This document shows positions 48,013 to 56,692 of a stretch of 64,000 nt of DNA, in pieces. The DNA lies in assembly GCA_029980465.1 (NCBI GenBank), contig JARYIJ010000001.1, positions 806,001 to 870,000 on the forward strand, read 5' to 3'. Source of the DNA: Pseudolabrys sp. (GTDB lineage Bacteria; Pseudomonadota; Alphaproteobacteria; Rhizobiales; Xanthobacteraceae). Numbering within the stretch: the stretch's first letter is position 1; the number at the start of each line of letters is the position of its first letter. A program made the position numbers and the translations under genes. Under the pieces are notes generated by a model, which was not told the DNA's origin, ran no database searches, and saw nothing but the letters and a program-made list of their open reading frames with translations.

Positions 48013-50364
48013 ATGAGCGCAGCCTCCCATTCCCGGGAAACCAAAGGCTCGGGCGTGAAATGGGTCGGTCGCGCCATGCGGCGCGTCGAAGATCCGACTC
48101 TCGTGACCGGACAGGGCCGCTTCACCGCCGATCTTCCCGCCGCGCATCACGTGCGCTTCGTGCGCAGCCCGGTCGCGGCCGGCGTCATCATCGGCATTAC
48201 GCCGCCGCAAGGCGCGATGGTGTTCACCGGCAAGGACGTCGCCGGCATCAAGCCGATCACGCCGATGCTGCACAAGTTCAATTACAAGCCGCTCGGCCAG
48301 CCGATCCTGGCGCAAGGCGCGGCGTATTTCGTCGGCGAGATGATCGCCGCCGCCGTGGCGCCGACGCCGGCCGAGGCCGAGGATATCGCTGAGCAGACCG
48401 AAGTCTCGATCGAGGAGACCACGCCAGTGATCGACGCGCGCGCCGCGCTCGAACCCGGCGCACCGACGGTCCACAAGACGATCCCCGGCAATCTCATCGT
48501 CGAGGGCCGACTCAAGACCGACGGCTTCGACGGCGTGTGGGCTGGCGCCGCGCATCACGTCACGACGGACATCCGTTCGCATCGCCAGAACGCGACGCCG
48601 ATGGAGGCGCGCGCCGGACATGCCGCCTATGATGCCGCGACTGGCCGTGTCACGCTGACCTGCACGACGCAGATGCCGCATCTGACGCGTACCGCCATCG
48701 CCGACCTGATCGGCATGCCGGAGAACGATCTGCGCGTCATCGCACCGGACGTCGGCGGCGGCTTCGGCCAGAAGATGTCGCTCGCCGCCGAATACGTCTT
48801 CCTGGTCTGGCTGGCGCGCAAGCTCAAAAGCTCGGTGTCATGGGTCGAGGACCGGCGCGAGAACCTGATCGCCTCGTTCCACAGCCGCGACCAGTACATC
48901 ACGCTCAAGGGCGCGTTCGACGCCGACGGCAAATTGCTGGCGCTCGATGCCAACGTGCTCGCCAATACCGGCGCCTATTCCTGCTTCCCCAACACCTGCG
49001 CGGTCGAGCCGCTGATGGCGCTCGCGGAAATGCCGGGCCCGTACGACGTCAAGGCCTATGCCTGCGTGGCACGCGGCGCGGTGACCAACACCTGCACCAT
49101 GGCGCCCTATCGCGGCGTGTCGCGGCCGATCATCACCTTCGCGCTCGAGCGGCTGATGGACAAGGCGGCGGCGGCTTGCAGACTCGATCCGGTCGAGATT
49201 CGCCGCCGCAACCTGGTGACGACGTTCCCGTACACTACCGCCGCGGGCCTGGTGCTCGATGAGGGCAGCTACCTCAAGACGCTCGACATGGCGGCCCAGG
49301 CCATCGACCTGCCGGCGTTCCGCGCGCGGCAGGCCGACGCGCGCAAGCGAGGCCGCTATCTTGGCGTCGGCTTCGCGCCGTTCTCCGAGCGCACCGGTTA
49401 CGGCAGCCCGGCCTTCGCGGCGCGCGGCATGGGAATCACGCCGGGCTGGGAAACCGTCATCATCTCGGTCGATCCGGGCGGCTTCGTCGAGGCGAGGATC
49501 GGCTCGTCGCCGCACGGCCAGGGCCTGCGCACCACCCTTGCCCAGATCATCGCCGACGAGATCGGCGTCGCTCCCGACCGCATCAAGATCGTGCACGGCG
49601 ACACCGACCGCGCGCCCTATGGTTGGGGCACCTTTGCCAGCCGCTCGCTGGTGATTTCCGGCGGCGCCAGCCTGATCGCGGCGCAGAAGGTGCGCGCCAA
49701 GCTGCAGAAGATCGCCGGCGACATGCTGGAGGCCGCGCCCGCCGACATCGTGCTGGAGAACGGCAACGCCACCGTCGCCGGCACCGACCGCACGCTCAGC
49801 ATTGCCGAGCTGGCGCGCGAGGCCTACACGCAGACGCATCGCTTCAAGGGCGAAATCGAGCCTGGCCTGACCGAGAGCGGCACTTACGACCCGTCCGGCA
49901 CGTTCTCGAATGCGTGCCACGCTGCCATCGTCGAGGTCGATATCGAGACCGGCAAGACGACGATCGAACAGTACGTGGTCGCGGAAGACGCCGGCGTTCT
50001 CATCAACCCGATGATCGCGGACGGCCAGGTGCACGGCGGCGTCGCCCAAGGCATCGGCAACGCGCTGCTGGAAGAGATCGTCTACGACGAGACCGGCAAC
50101 CCGTTGTCGACCACCCTCGCCGACTACCTGCCGCCGACCTCTCACGAAATTCCACAGATCGAGCTTCATCACGCCGTCACGCCGTCGGTGAATTCCGTCA
50201 CGAAGGCCAAGGGGCTCGGCGAAGGCGGCGGCATCGGCGCGCCGGGCGCGGTGATCAATGCGATCAACGATGCGCTGGCGCCGTTTGGTGTTCAGATCGA
50301 CGAGATGCCAGCAACGCCGCAGCGCGTCCGCGCGGCTTTGCGCGCAGCGGAGACGGCGGCATGA
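48013..50364 (+). CDS. Molybdenum hydroxylase, large Mo-cofactor-binding subunit (first)
   Basis: The 783-residue protein has the aldehyde oxidase/xanthine dehydrogenase a/b hammerhead (about 20-140) and Mo-binding domain. Features are VGGGFGQKMSLAAEY, APYRGVSRP (the position of the AYxCSFR loop in form I CO dehydrogenase, which is not present) and the active-site Glu in KGLGEGGGIGAPGA near the C-terminus. It hydroxylates a heterocycle or aldehyde. Start ATG 48013 follows GGAGGG; the frame to 47737 overlaps the FAD gene. Confidence 0.94.
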   Translation: MSAASHSRETKGSGVKWVGRAMRRVEDPTLVTGQGRFTADLPAAHHVRFVRSPVAAGVIIGITPPQGAMVFTGKDVAGIKPITPMLHKFNYKPLGQPILAQGAAYFVGEMIAAAVAPTPAEAEDIAEQTEVSIEETTPVIDARAALEPGAPTVHKTIPGNLIVEGRLKTDGFDGVWAGAAHHVTTDIRSHRQNATPMEARAGHAAYDAATGRVTLTCTTQMPHLTRTAIADLIGMPENDLRVIAPDVGGGFGQKMSLAAEYVFLVWLARKLKSSVSWVEDRRENLIASFHSRDQYITLKGAFDADGKLLALDANVLANTGAYSCFPNTCAVEPLMALAEMPGPYDVKAYACVARGAVTNTCTMAPYRGVSRPIITFALERLMDKAAAACRLDPVEIRRRNLVTTFPYTTAAGLVLDEGSYLKTLDMAAQAIDLPAFRARQADARKRGRYLGVGFAPFSERTGYGSPAFAARGMGITPGWETVIISVDPGGFVEARIGSSPHGQGLRTTLAQIIADEIGVAPDRIKIVHGDTDRAPYGWGTFASRSLVISGGASLIAAQKVRAKLQKIAGDMLEAAPADIVLENGNATVAGTDRTLSIAELAREAYTQTHRFKGEIEPGLTESGTYDPSGTFSNACHAAIVEVDIETGKTTIEQYVVAEDAGVLINPMIADGQVHGGVAQGIGNALLEEIVYDETGNPLSTTLADYLPPTSHEIPQIELHHAVTPSVNSVTKAKGLGEGGGIGAPGAVINAINDALAPFGVQIDEMPATPQRVRAALRAAETAA

Positions 50365-50388
50365 AAAAATCACCAAGACTTCCGTTTC

Positions 50389-50468
50389 CCGCTCATTCCC
50401 GCGCAAGCGGGAATCCAGAGACGCAGCACGTGCCGCTCCTGGATCCCCGTTTTCGCGGAGACGAGCGG
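50389..50468. repeat. REP-like palindromic element, copy 2
   Basis: The element begins CCGCTC (50389-50394) and ends GAGCGG (50463-50468). The left hairpin CCCGCGCAAGCGGG is perfect apart from the loop; the right one is CCCCGTTTTCGCGG-like. It lies between the first Mo subunit and the Fe-S subunit genes. Confidence 0.85.
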
Positions 50469-50485
50469 TCGGGTGAGTAGCGGCC

Positions 50486-50968
50486 ATGTCAAAAAAACAA
50501 CCTATCACGCTCAACATCAACAACCGTGATCACAAAATCGAAGTCGAGCCGCGCAAGACGCTGGTTGACGCGATCCGCGACGATTGCGGCCAGACCGGCA
50601 CCCATATCGGCTGCGAACACGGTATTTGCGGCGCCTGCACCGTGCTGGTCGACGGCGAGCCGGTGCGCTCCTGCCTGATGTTCGCCGTGCAGGCCGACGG
50701 CAAGACGATCCGCACGGTCGAAGGCCTCGCCAACGGCGACGAGCTGCATCCGATGCAGAAGGCCTTCATGGATCACCACGGCCTGCAATGCGGCTTTTGC
50801 ACGCCGGGCTTCCTGATGCTTGCGGTCGGCGTGCTCGAGCGCGAGCCGGACATCAGCGACGAGGATCTGCTCGACGTGCTGTCGTCGAACCTGTGCCGCT
50901 GCACCGGCTATCAGAACATCATCAAGGCGGTGCGCGCCGCCGCCGCCGAGATGCGTGGTCCGCGGTGA
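50486..50968 (+). CDS. Molybdenum hydroxylase, 2Fe-2S small subunit
   Basis: The 160-residue subunit carries two [2Fe-2S] clusters. The plant-type site uses Cys43, Cys48, Cys51 and Cys63 (CEHGICGAC). The second site uses Cys102, Cys105 (QCGFCTPGF), Cys137 and Cys139 (LCRCTGYQ). It transfers electrons between Mo and FAD. It lies between two large-subunit genes and can serve either. Confidence 0.96.
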   Translation: MSKKQPITLNINNRDHKIEVEPRKTLVDAIRDDCGQTGTHIGCEHGICGACTVLVDGEPVRSCLMFAVQADGKTIRTVEGLANGDELHPMQKAFMDHHGLQCGFCTPGFLMLAVGVLEREPDISDEDLLDVLSSNLCRCTGYQNIIKAVRAAAAEMRGPR

Positions 50969-50978
50969 GCGCCGCACG

Positions 50979-53255
50979 ATGAGCAAGGATGCGGGCGGCA
51001 CGGTGATCGGCCGCTCGGTGCCGCGGCTCGAGGACAGGCCGCTGCTGACCGGGCAAGGCCGCTTCGCCGCCAACATCTCGTTTCCCGGACAACTGCACAT
51101 GCGGGTCGTGCGCTCCGCGGTCGCGCACGGCAAACTGACAGGCCTCGACGCCAGCGCGGCATTGAACGTGCCGGGCGTCCATGCGGTCTGGACTGCAGCC
51201 GATGTCGCGCACATTCCGCCGATCGGATTCCGCCTCACCGGCCTCACCGAGCTCGAGCCATACCGGCAATATGTGCTGGCGCGCGACCGCGTGCGCTATG
51301 TCGGCGAGCCGGTCGCCGCGGTGTTCGCATCCGATCCCTACATCGCCGAGGACGCCGCCGATCTTGTCGACGTACGAACCGAAGACCTGCCGAGCATCAT
51401 CGACGCGGCCGAGCAACCGGGCTTCTACGACGATGAACGTCGGACCGAACCGGCGATCATCCGCAAGGGCTATGGCGACGTCGACGCCGCCTTCGCCCAG
51501 GCGCAACATATTGTGGAGCTTGAGCTTTCCATCGGGCGGCACAGCGGCGTGCCGATCGAGACGCGCGGCGTCATCGCGACATACGACGAGGAGCGCGATG
51601 TTCTGGCGATGTACGGCGCCGCCAAGGTGCCGCACTGGAATCGCGACAGCATCGCCATGATGCTGGGGCGAAAACTCGAGACCGTTCAATTATTTGAGGG
51701 CCATGTCGGCGGCGGCTTCGGCATCCGCGGCGAGCTCTATCCGGAAGACCTGCTGGCCTGCGCCGCCGCGCTCAAATTCCGCAAGCCAGTCAAGTGGATA
51801 GAGGACCGGCGCGAGCACCTGATCGCCGCCAATCACTCGCGCCAGCAGCGCCATAAGATCCGGGCCGCTGTCGACGACCACGGCCGGATTCTCGGCCTCG
51901 ACGACACGTTCTTCCACGACAACGGCGCCTACATGCGCACCCATGCGGCGACAGTGCCAGATCTTGCGGCGGCGATGCTGCCGGGCCCCTACATCGTGCC
52001 GGCGTATCGGGCGCACGGGCATATCCGGCTCACCAACAAGACGCCGTGCGGCACCTACCGGGCGCCCGGCCGCTACGAAAGCACGTTCGTGCGCGAGCGC
52101 CTGATGGACGCGATTGCGCAACGAATTCAAGTGGATCGCCTGGAAATTCGGCGCCGCAATCTGATCGCGAAAGAGCAGATGCCGTACGATGCGCGCACCG
52201 CGACGCTCGGCACCGACATCATCTACGACTCCGGCGACTACGCCGGGCTACTTCGGCGCGTCGATCGCCACTACGGCCTTGCGCGGGCCATTGCCCGGGC
52301 CGAACAACGCCGATCAACGGGCGTGCTCGCGGGTGTCGGCCTGGCGATGTTCGTCGAGAAGAGCGGGCTCGGTCCGTCCGACCTCGTGCGCATCACCCTC
52401 CATGCCGACGGCACCACCGAGGTCGTCACCGGCTCGGCCTCGGTTGGCCAGGGCATGGAGACGGCGATGGCGCAGATCTGCGCCGGCGCGCTCGGGATCG
52501 ACTACGCCACCGTCCGCGTCATCCACGGTCAGACCGACCGCATCGAGCGTGGCGGTGGCGCCTATGCGTCGCGCGTCACGGTCATGACCGGCGAAGCCAC
52601 CCATCGCGCCGCATGCGACCTGCGGGCCAAGGCGCTCGCCGCCGCGGCGCCGCTGATGCAGACGACGCCGGACCGGCTTACCATCGCCGGCGGCGTCATC
52701 ACCCGCGTCAACGGCGGCGCCTCGATGCCGCTCGCCGAGCTCGCGCGCATCGTTTCGCTCACCGGCGAAGGGATCTTCGAGTACAAGCACATGGTCTATC
52801 CCTACGGCGTCCATATCGCCGAGGTGCTGGTCGATGCCGAGAGCGGCGGCGTCACCGTCGAGCGCTATTTCGTCGGCTACGACATCGGCCGCGCCGTCAA
52901 CCCGATGCTGATCGAAGGCCAGATCGCCGGCGGCGTCGCCCAGGGCATCGGCGGGGCGCTCTATGAAGACTTCCGCTATGCCGAGAACGGCGAGCCGCTG
53001 TCGGTCAGCTTCGCCGACTACCTGATGCCGACCGCCCACGAGATTCCGCGGATCGAGCTGCTGCTGACCGAAGACGCGCCCTCGCCGCTCAACTCGCTCG
53101 GCCTCAAGGGCGCGGGCGAAGGCGGCGCCAACGCCGCCGGCGCGGCGATCGCATCCGCCGTCGACGACGCTATCGGCCTGCCGGGCGCGATCACCGAGCT
53201 CCCGATCACGCCGCAGCGGCTGAAGGCGCTGCTGCGCGGCCTGCCTCCGCACTGA
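50979..53255 (+). CDS. Molybdenum hydroxylase, large Mo-cofactor-binding subunit (second)
   Basis: The 758-residue protein is clearly homologous to the first large subunit: RLEDRPLLTGQGRF start, GHVGGGFGIRGELYPED, CGTYRAPGRYES loop and the active-site Glu in KGAGEGGANAAGAA. It differs widely in sequence, so substrate scope may differ. Start ATG 50979 is 10 bases after the Fe-S gene stop; the open frame begins at 50820. The loop lacks the CO-dehydrogenase Cys. Confidence 0.94.
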   Translation: MSKDAGGTVIGRSVPRLEDRPLLTGQGRFAANISFPGQLHMRVVRSAVAHGKLTGLDASAALNVPGVHAVWTAADVAHIPPIGFRLTGLTELEPYRQYVLARDRVRYVGEPVAAVFASDPYIAEDAADLVDVRTEDLPSIIDAAEQPGFYDDERRTEPAIIRKGYGDVDAAFAQAQHIVELELSIGRHSGVPIETRGVIATYDEERDVLAMYGAAKVPHWNRDSIAMMLGRKLETVQLFEGHVGGGFGIRGELYPEDLLACAAALKFRKPVKWIEDRREHLIAANHSRQQRHKIRAAVDDHGRILGLDDTFFHDNGAYMRTHAATVPDLAAAMLPGPYIVPAYRAHGHIRLTNKTPCGTYRAPGRYESTFVRERLMDAIAQRIQVDRLEIRRRNLIAKEQMPYDARTATLGTDIIYDSGDYAGLLRRVDRHYGLARAIARAEQRRSTGVLAGVGLAMFVEKSGLGPSDLVRITLHADGTTEVVTGSASVGQGMETAMAQICAGALGIDYATVRVIHGQTDRIERGGGAYASRVTVMTGEATHRAACDLRAKALAAAAPLMQTTPDRLTIAGGVITRVNGGASMPLAELARIVSLTGEGIFEYKHMVYPYGVHIAEVLVDAESGGVTVERYFVGYDIGRAVNPMLIEGQIAGGVAQGIGGALYEDFRYAENGEPLSVSFADYLMPTAHEIPRIELLLTEDAPSPLNSLGLKGAGEGGANAAGAAIASAVDDAIGLPGAITELPITPQRLKALLRGLPPH

Positions 53256-53271
53256 CCCAACGGCTCAGGCG

Positions 53272-54180
53272 CTATCGCAGATAGTTGGCGAGGTTGAGGC
53301 TCTGGACCTTCGAGATCGCCGCATACGAGGCGGTCAATTGTGCCTGGTATGTCGACAACTGCGCGGTGACCGCGGCGACGTCGACGCCTGTGAGGTTTCC
53401 CGCCACGGTCGTCATGTCCGACTTGAACTGCGTCTGCAGCGCGCTGGCGCTCTCGATCGCCGAGGATGCCTGGCCGACCTGAGCCTGCAGGCTACCAACG
53501 CTCTTCACCGCGTTCTCGGCCAAGGCCATCGCCTCGTTGACCGTCGCGCTGTTGAGCGAGCCGCTGCTGGCGATCAAATTGAGCGCGCGCAACCCCTGCT
53601 CGAAGGCCGAATTGTCGGCGGTTACGCCGTAGCTCACCACCTGGGTCGCCGAGACCCGGACTGATGCCGTTGCGCTGTCCCCCTGATAATAGCTCGTATC
53701 GGGAGACGACGGCGAGTAGGCGGGCGGATACACACTGCTCGAAAGATCGACCGGCGCGGTATCGACGCGCGAGCCGCTGAACAGGTAGCCGCCGGCATAT
53801 TGGGTATTCAGCAGCGAACCCAGCTCCTGCATCATCTGCTTCGCCGAGGTCGTGATGCTTGAGGTGTCCGTCATCGACGAATTATAGGACGCCAGCGTGC
53901 TGCGAAACTGCGCCAGGATTGAACTGACGGAGCCCATCGTCGAGTACATCACCTGGATTTTGCTGTCCGCCGCCGTCGCGTTGTCGATGTAGCTCTGGGC
54001 CCGCGTCGTGGCGACCTGCAGATCGAGAACCTGGCGGGTCGTCGAGCCGAGCCCGCCGAACTCTGTCGATATCTGGCCGGACGCTTCCTGGAGCTGATCG
54101 TTCGCCATGACGCTCTGGGCGCGCAGGGCCGCATCAATCATCTGCTCGCTGATGGCAAAACTGGCAACACGCGGAATCAT
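53272..54180 (-). CDS. flgL: Flagellar hook-associated protein FlgL (HAP3)
   Basis: The 302-residue protein has flagellin-like N- and C-terminal helices (MIPRVASFAISEQM, QVATTRAQSYIDNATAADSK and the C-terminal heptads) and the FlgL-typical GGYLFSGSRVDTAPVD in the middle. It links the hook-FlgK junction to the filament. It follows flgK by 11 bases, the last gene of the flagellar transcript in this window. Confidence 0.9.
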   Translation of the reverse strand: MIPRVASFAISEQMIDAALRAQSVMANDQLQEASGQISTEFGGLGSTTRQVLDLQVATTRAQSYIDNATAADSKIQVMYSTMGSVSSILAQFRSTLASYNSSMTDTSSITTSAKQMMQELGSLLNTQYAGGYLFSGSRVDTAPVDLSSSVYPPAYSPSSPDTSYYQGDSATASVRVSATQVVSYGVTADNSAFEQGLRALNLIASSGSLNSATVNEAMALAENAVKSVGSLQAQVGQASSAIESASALQTQFKSDMTTVAGNLTGVDVAAVTAQLSTYQAQLTASYAAISKVQSLNLANYLR

Positions 54181-54191
54181 CGTCTCTCGCC

Positions 54192-55958
54192 TTATGCCGT
54201 CGACATCACGGTCATCAGCAGCGAGAACATCTGCTTGATGGTGGCGAGAACTTGGGCGCTGGCCTCATACTGGTTCTGCAGCGTGCTGATGCGCGACGTC
54301 TCCTGGTCGATGTTGACTCCCGTCTCGGACGACAGCGCGGAAGAATAAAATGACTGCGTGGTCTGCTTGTTGGTGTAATCCGACGATGCCGACGATGCCT
54401 TGCTCGCGACATCGGACACGATATTCGCGGCGTAGTCGGCAAAGGATGCCGAAACAGCCGCAAGCCCGCCGACCGCGGAGAACGAGGTCGATCCGGTCAG
54501 CGCATTATAGAGACCGTTCGTAACGGCCGATGAGCCCGGCGGCAGAACATTCGCCCCGGCCGTCAGAGTCGAGGATGAGTCGAGCGACGACGCCGGCAAA
54601 AGCGAGGCGTTGTTGAGGAGACTGGAGCGTACGGCGATATCGGCTGCGCTGCTTCCCGTAACGATGTCGTTGAGGCCCAGCCAGGCCGAGAGACCCTCCC
54701 CGCCTGGGCTTACGGCGCTCGTCATTTCGTTGATGGCCACGCCATATGACGCGCTCGAGCTTGTGATGGTCAAATTGCCGTTGCCGTTGATCGAGGCCGA
54801 CAGGCCGGACACACCGTTGATCGCAGTCACCAGATCGCCAACCGTGGCGTAGCTCGACAGATTGAAGTCCTGATAGGATGACAGCTTGCCGGAGCTGTCG
54901 ACGAGCGCGATCCTGAACGTCCCTATCCCGGACAGGGACGTGGACGGCGTGACGGTCGCCGTTCCGGTCAGGGTGGCTGGCGCCGGCGACGGCGTGCCCT
55001 GGTTCGCAACGCCGTTCACGGCCGTTTCGAGTTGCGTCGCAAGCTGATCGAGCTGCGCCTGCGCGTCCGGCAGCGTATTATCGCGCAGGTTGACCAGCGC
55101 GCCGATATTGCCCGACTTGATCTGCGAGGTCACGTCGATGCCGTTGACGGTAATTCCGCTAAAGCCGCCTGAGCCGCCGGGAATGTAGGTCGTCGCGGAC
55201 GTCACGGTCGACGCCGGCGTATAGCTCAAACGATGAACGGTGGTATCGACCAGCGCTTGGCCGGACGGGGTGTAGACCTGAAGGCTGCCGCTTGACGTCG
55301 TAAAGTACTGGACATTCATCTGCGAGGCGACCGACTGCAGCGCGGTGTTGCGCTGATCCTCGAGGTCGCCGGTCGGCTGGCCTGCGGCCTTAGCCTGCTG
55401 GATCTGGATATTGAGGCTGCCGATCAGATTGAGCTGCTTGTTGACGGCGTCGACATCCGCGTTGATGTCCTTGTCGGCGTTCGACCGCTGGTTCTGAATA
55501 CCGGCCGAGATGGAGCGCAATTGGGTCAGCGTCGAATCCAGCGCGCTAACGACGCTCGCCTTGGCGGTCGCGTCGCTTGGATTCGACGACAGCGAGGACA
55601 ATGCGGATTCCAGGGACGCCAGCGTATTGGCGATCGACGTTCCGGTGCCGTTGGAGCCTGTCGTGGCGCCATAGAGCGCCTGCAGATTGTTCAGATAACT
55701 GTTGGTCGTGTTCGACGCGTCGAGGGCGGAAACCGAATCGATGAGTGACTTCAGCAACGCCTTGTCGATCGTGCTGCCGATCCCTGAGATGGCCGTGCCG
55801 GCGCCGGCGCCGGCGCTGACGACCGAAACCTGCTGGGCGGTCTTGGCGGTGTAGCCGGCCGTATCCGCGTTCGAAATGTTGGCGGAAGCGACCTCAAGCT
55901 GCACCTGAGTCGCCATCATTCCGCTCAGCGCGATATATGCGGCGCTGTTGATCGACAC
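54192..55958 (-). CDS. flgK: Flagellar hook-associated protein FlgK (HAP1)
   Basis: The 588-residue protein has the rod/hook N-terminal motif SAAYIALSGMMATQVQLEVA followed by NISNADTAGYT and the FlgK-specific C-terminus (GVNIDQETSRISTLQNQYEA). The central part is Ser/Thr/Gly-rich. It forms the first hook-filament junction ring. It is 12 bases downstream of the FlgN-like gene, its likely chaperone. Confidence 0.95.
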   Translation of the reverse strand: MSINSAAYIALSGMMATQVQLEVASANISNADTAGYTAKTAQQVSVVSAGAGAGTAISGIGSTIDKALLKSLIDSVSALDASNTTNSYLNNLQALYGATTGSNGTGTSIANTLASLESALSSLSSNPSDATAKASVVSALDSTLTQLRSISAGIQNQRSNADKDINADVDAVNKQLNLIGSLNIQIQQAKAAGQPTGDLEDQRNTALQSVASQMNVQYFTTSSGSLQVYTPSGQALVDTTVHRLSYTPASTVTSATTYIPGGSGGFSGITVNGIDVTSQIKSGNIGALVNLRDNTLPDAQAQLDQLATQLETAVNGVANQGTPSPAPATLTGTATVTPSTSLSGIGTFRIALVDSSGKLSSYQDFNLSSYATVGDLVTAINGVSGLSASINGNGNLTITSSSASYGVAINEMTSAVSPGGEGLSAWLGLNDIVTGSSAADIAVRSSLLNNASLLPASSLDSSSTLTAGANVLPPGSSAVTNGLYNALTGSTSFSAVGGLAAVSASFADYAANIVSDVASKASSASSDYTNKQTTQSFYSSALSSETGVNIDQETSRISTLQNQYEASAQVLATIKQMFSLLMTVMSTA

Positions 55959-55970
55959 GGGAAGGACCGG

Positions 55971-56417
55971 CTAGGCGCGAACGTTGGCGACGTAGGACGA
56001 AATCGAGGGAGCCTGGGCATGACCCTTGGCGGAATAGGACGCCTCGGCCGCCATCTGCTCGCGGATCGCCATCATGACCGCGTTGATCCGCCGCTGACTT
56101 GCCTCGATCGCGGCACGCAGACTGGTGATGTTTTCCGTCATGATCGCCTGCAGCGTATTCAAACGCTCGATCAGCATGGCATGCAGCGCCTTGTCCGACG
56201 TGAAGATCGCCGAAGGCTCGGTGGCGACGGCGGCCGCCCAGGGCTGGAACAGCTCGGCGAGCTCGGCCTTGCGCTTGAAGGGAATGAGCTGGGAGGCCGG
56301 CCACCCTTTCCCGAGCAGCGTGTTCTCTTCCCGCGTGATCGCAATGAGCTCGTCGATCAGCGCAATGAGATCCTCGATGCGCCCCTGGTTGCCTTGCGTA
56401 TTGGCGGCCGGATTCAT
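55971..56417 (-). CDS. FlgN-like flagellar export chaperone
   Basis: The 148-residue all-helical protein has IEDLIALIDELIAITREENT at the N-terminus and long helices after it, as in FlgN chaperones that hold FlgK and FlgL before export. Its position directly upstream of flgK and flgL supports this. Sequence similarity is by pattern only. It overlaps the previous small gene by 4 bases (ATGA). Confidence 0.75.
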   Translation of the reverse strand: MNPAANTQGNQGRIEDLIALIDELIAITREENTLLGKGWPASQLIPFKRKAELAELFQPWAAAVATEPSAIFTSDKALHAMLIERLNTLQAIMTENITSLRAAIEASQRRINAVMMAIREQMAAEASYSAKGHAQAPSISSYVANVRA

Positions 56418-56692
56418 GGCATTCTCCTATTCCGTTCACTCGGGTTGGCCCGCAGGCTTGTCAGCCGGTACGCAGCAGAAGCCTTGGTACGCAAAATCGA
56501 AGCCTGGAGCTCCTTGTCGAGCTCGATGGTTTTCCGTTTCAGCGCCGCGATCGCAGCAGCCAGGTCGGCGGCAAGGAGCCGGGCTCCCCGATCCGCCTTG
56601 CCCGCCGTGACCGCGGCTTGCGCGCGGGCGGCAAGACGGCGCAGCTGCCACAACGAGCGGTCCTCGCCCGGATCACCGCGTGTTGCCTTCAT
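56414..56692 (-). CDS. Small helical flagellar-locus protein, unknown
   Basis: The 92-residue basic protein is mostly helical (LRRLAARAQAAVTAGKADRG, LAADLAAAIAALKRKTIELD). It might be another export-related factor, for example FliJ- or FliT-like, but I cannot assign it. Its ATG shares a base with the flgE stop (TGATG) and its stop overlaps the FlgN-like gene, so it is firmly in the operon. Confidence 0.7.
   Translation of the reverse strand: MKATRGDPGEDRSLWQLRRLAARAQAAVTAGKADRGARLLAADLAAAIAALKRKTIELDKELQASILRTKASAAYRLTSLRANPSERNRRMP

Noticed and set aside
48838-50523. 561-codon frame opposite the first Mo subunit
   Set aside because: Antisense shadow in high-GC DNA.
47034-53255. Form I CO dehydrogenase (coxMSL)
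   Set aside because: Neither large subunit has the AYxCSFR active-site loop; the equivalent loops read APYRGVSRP and CGTYRAPGRY.
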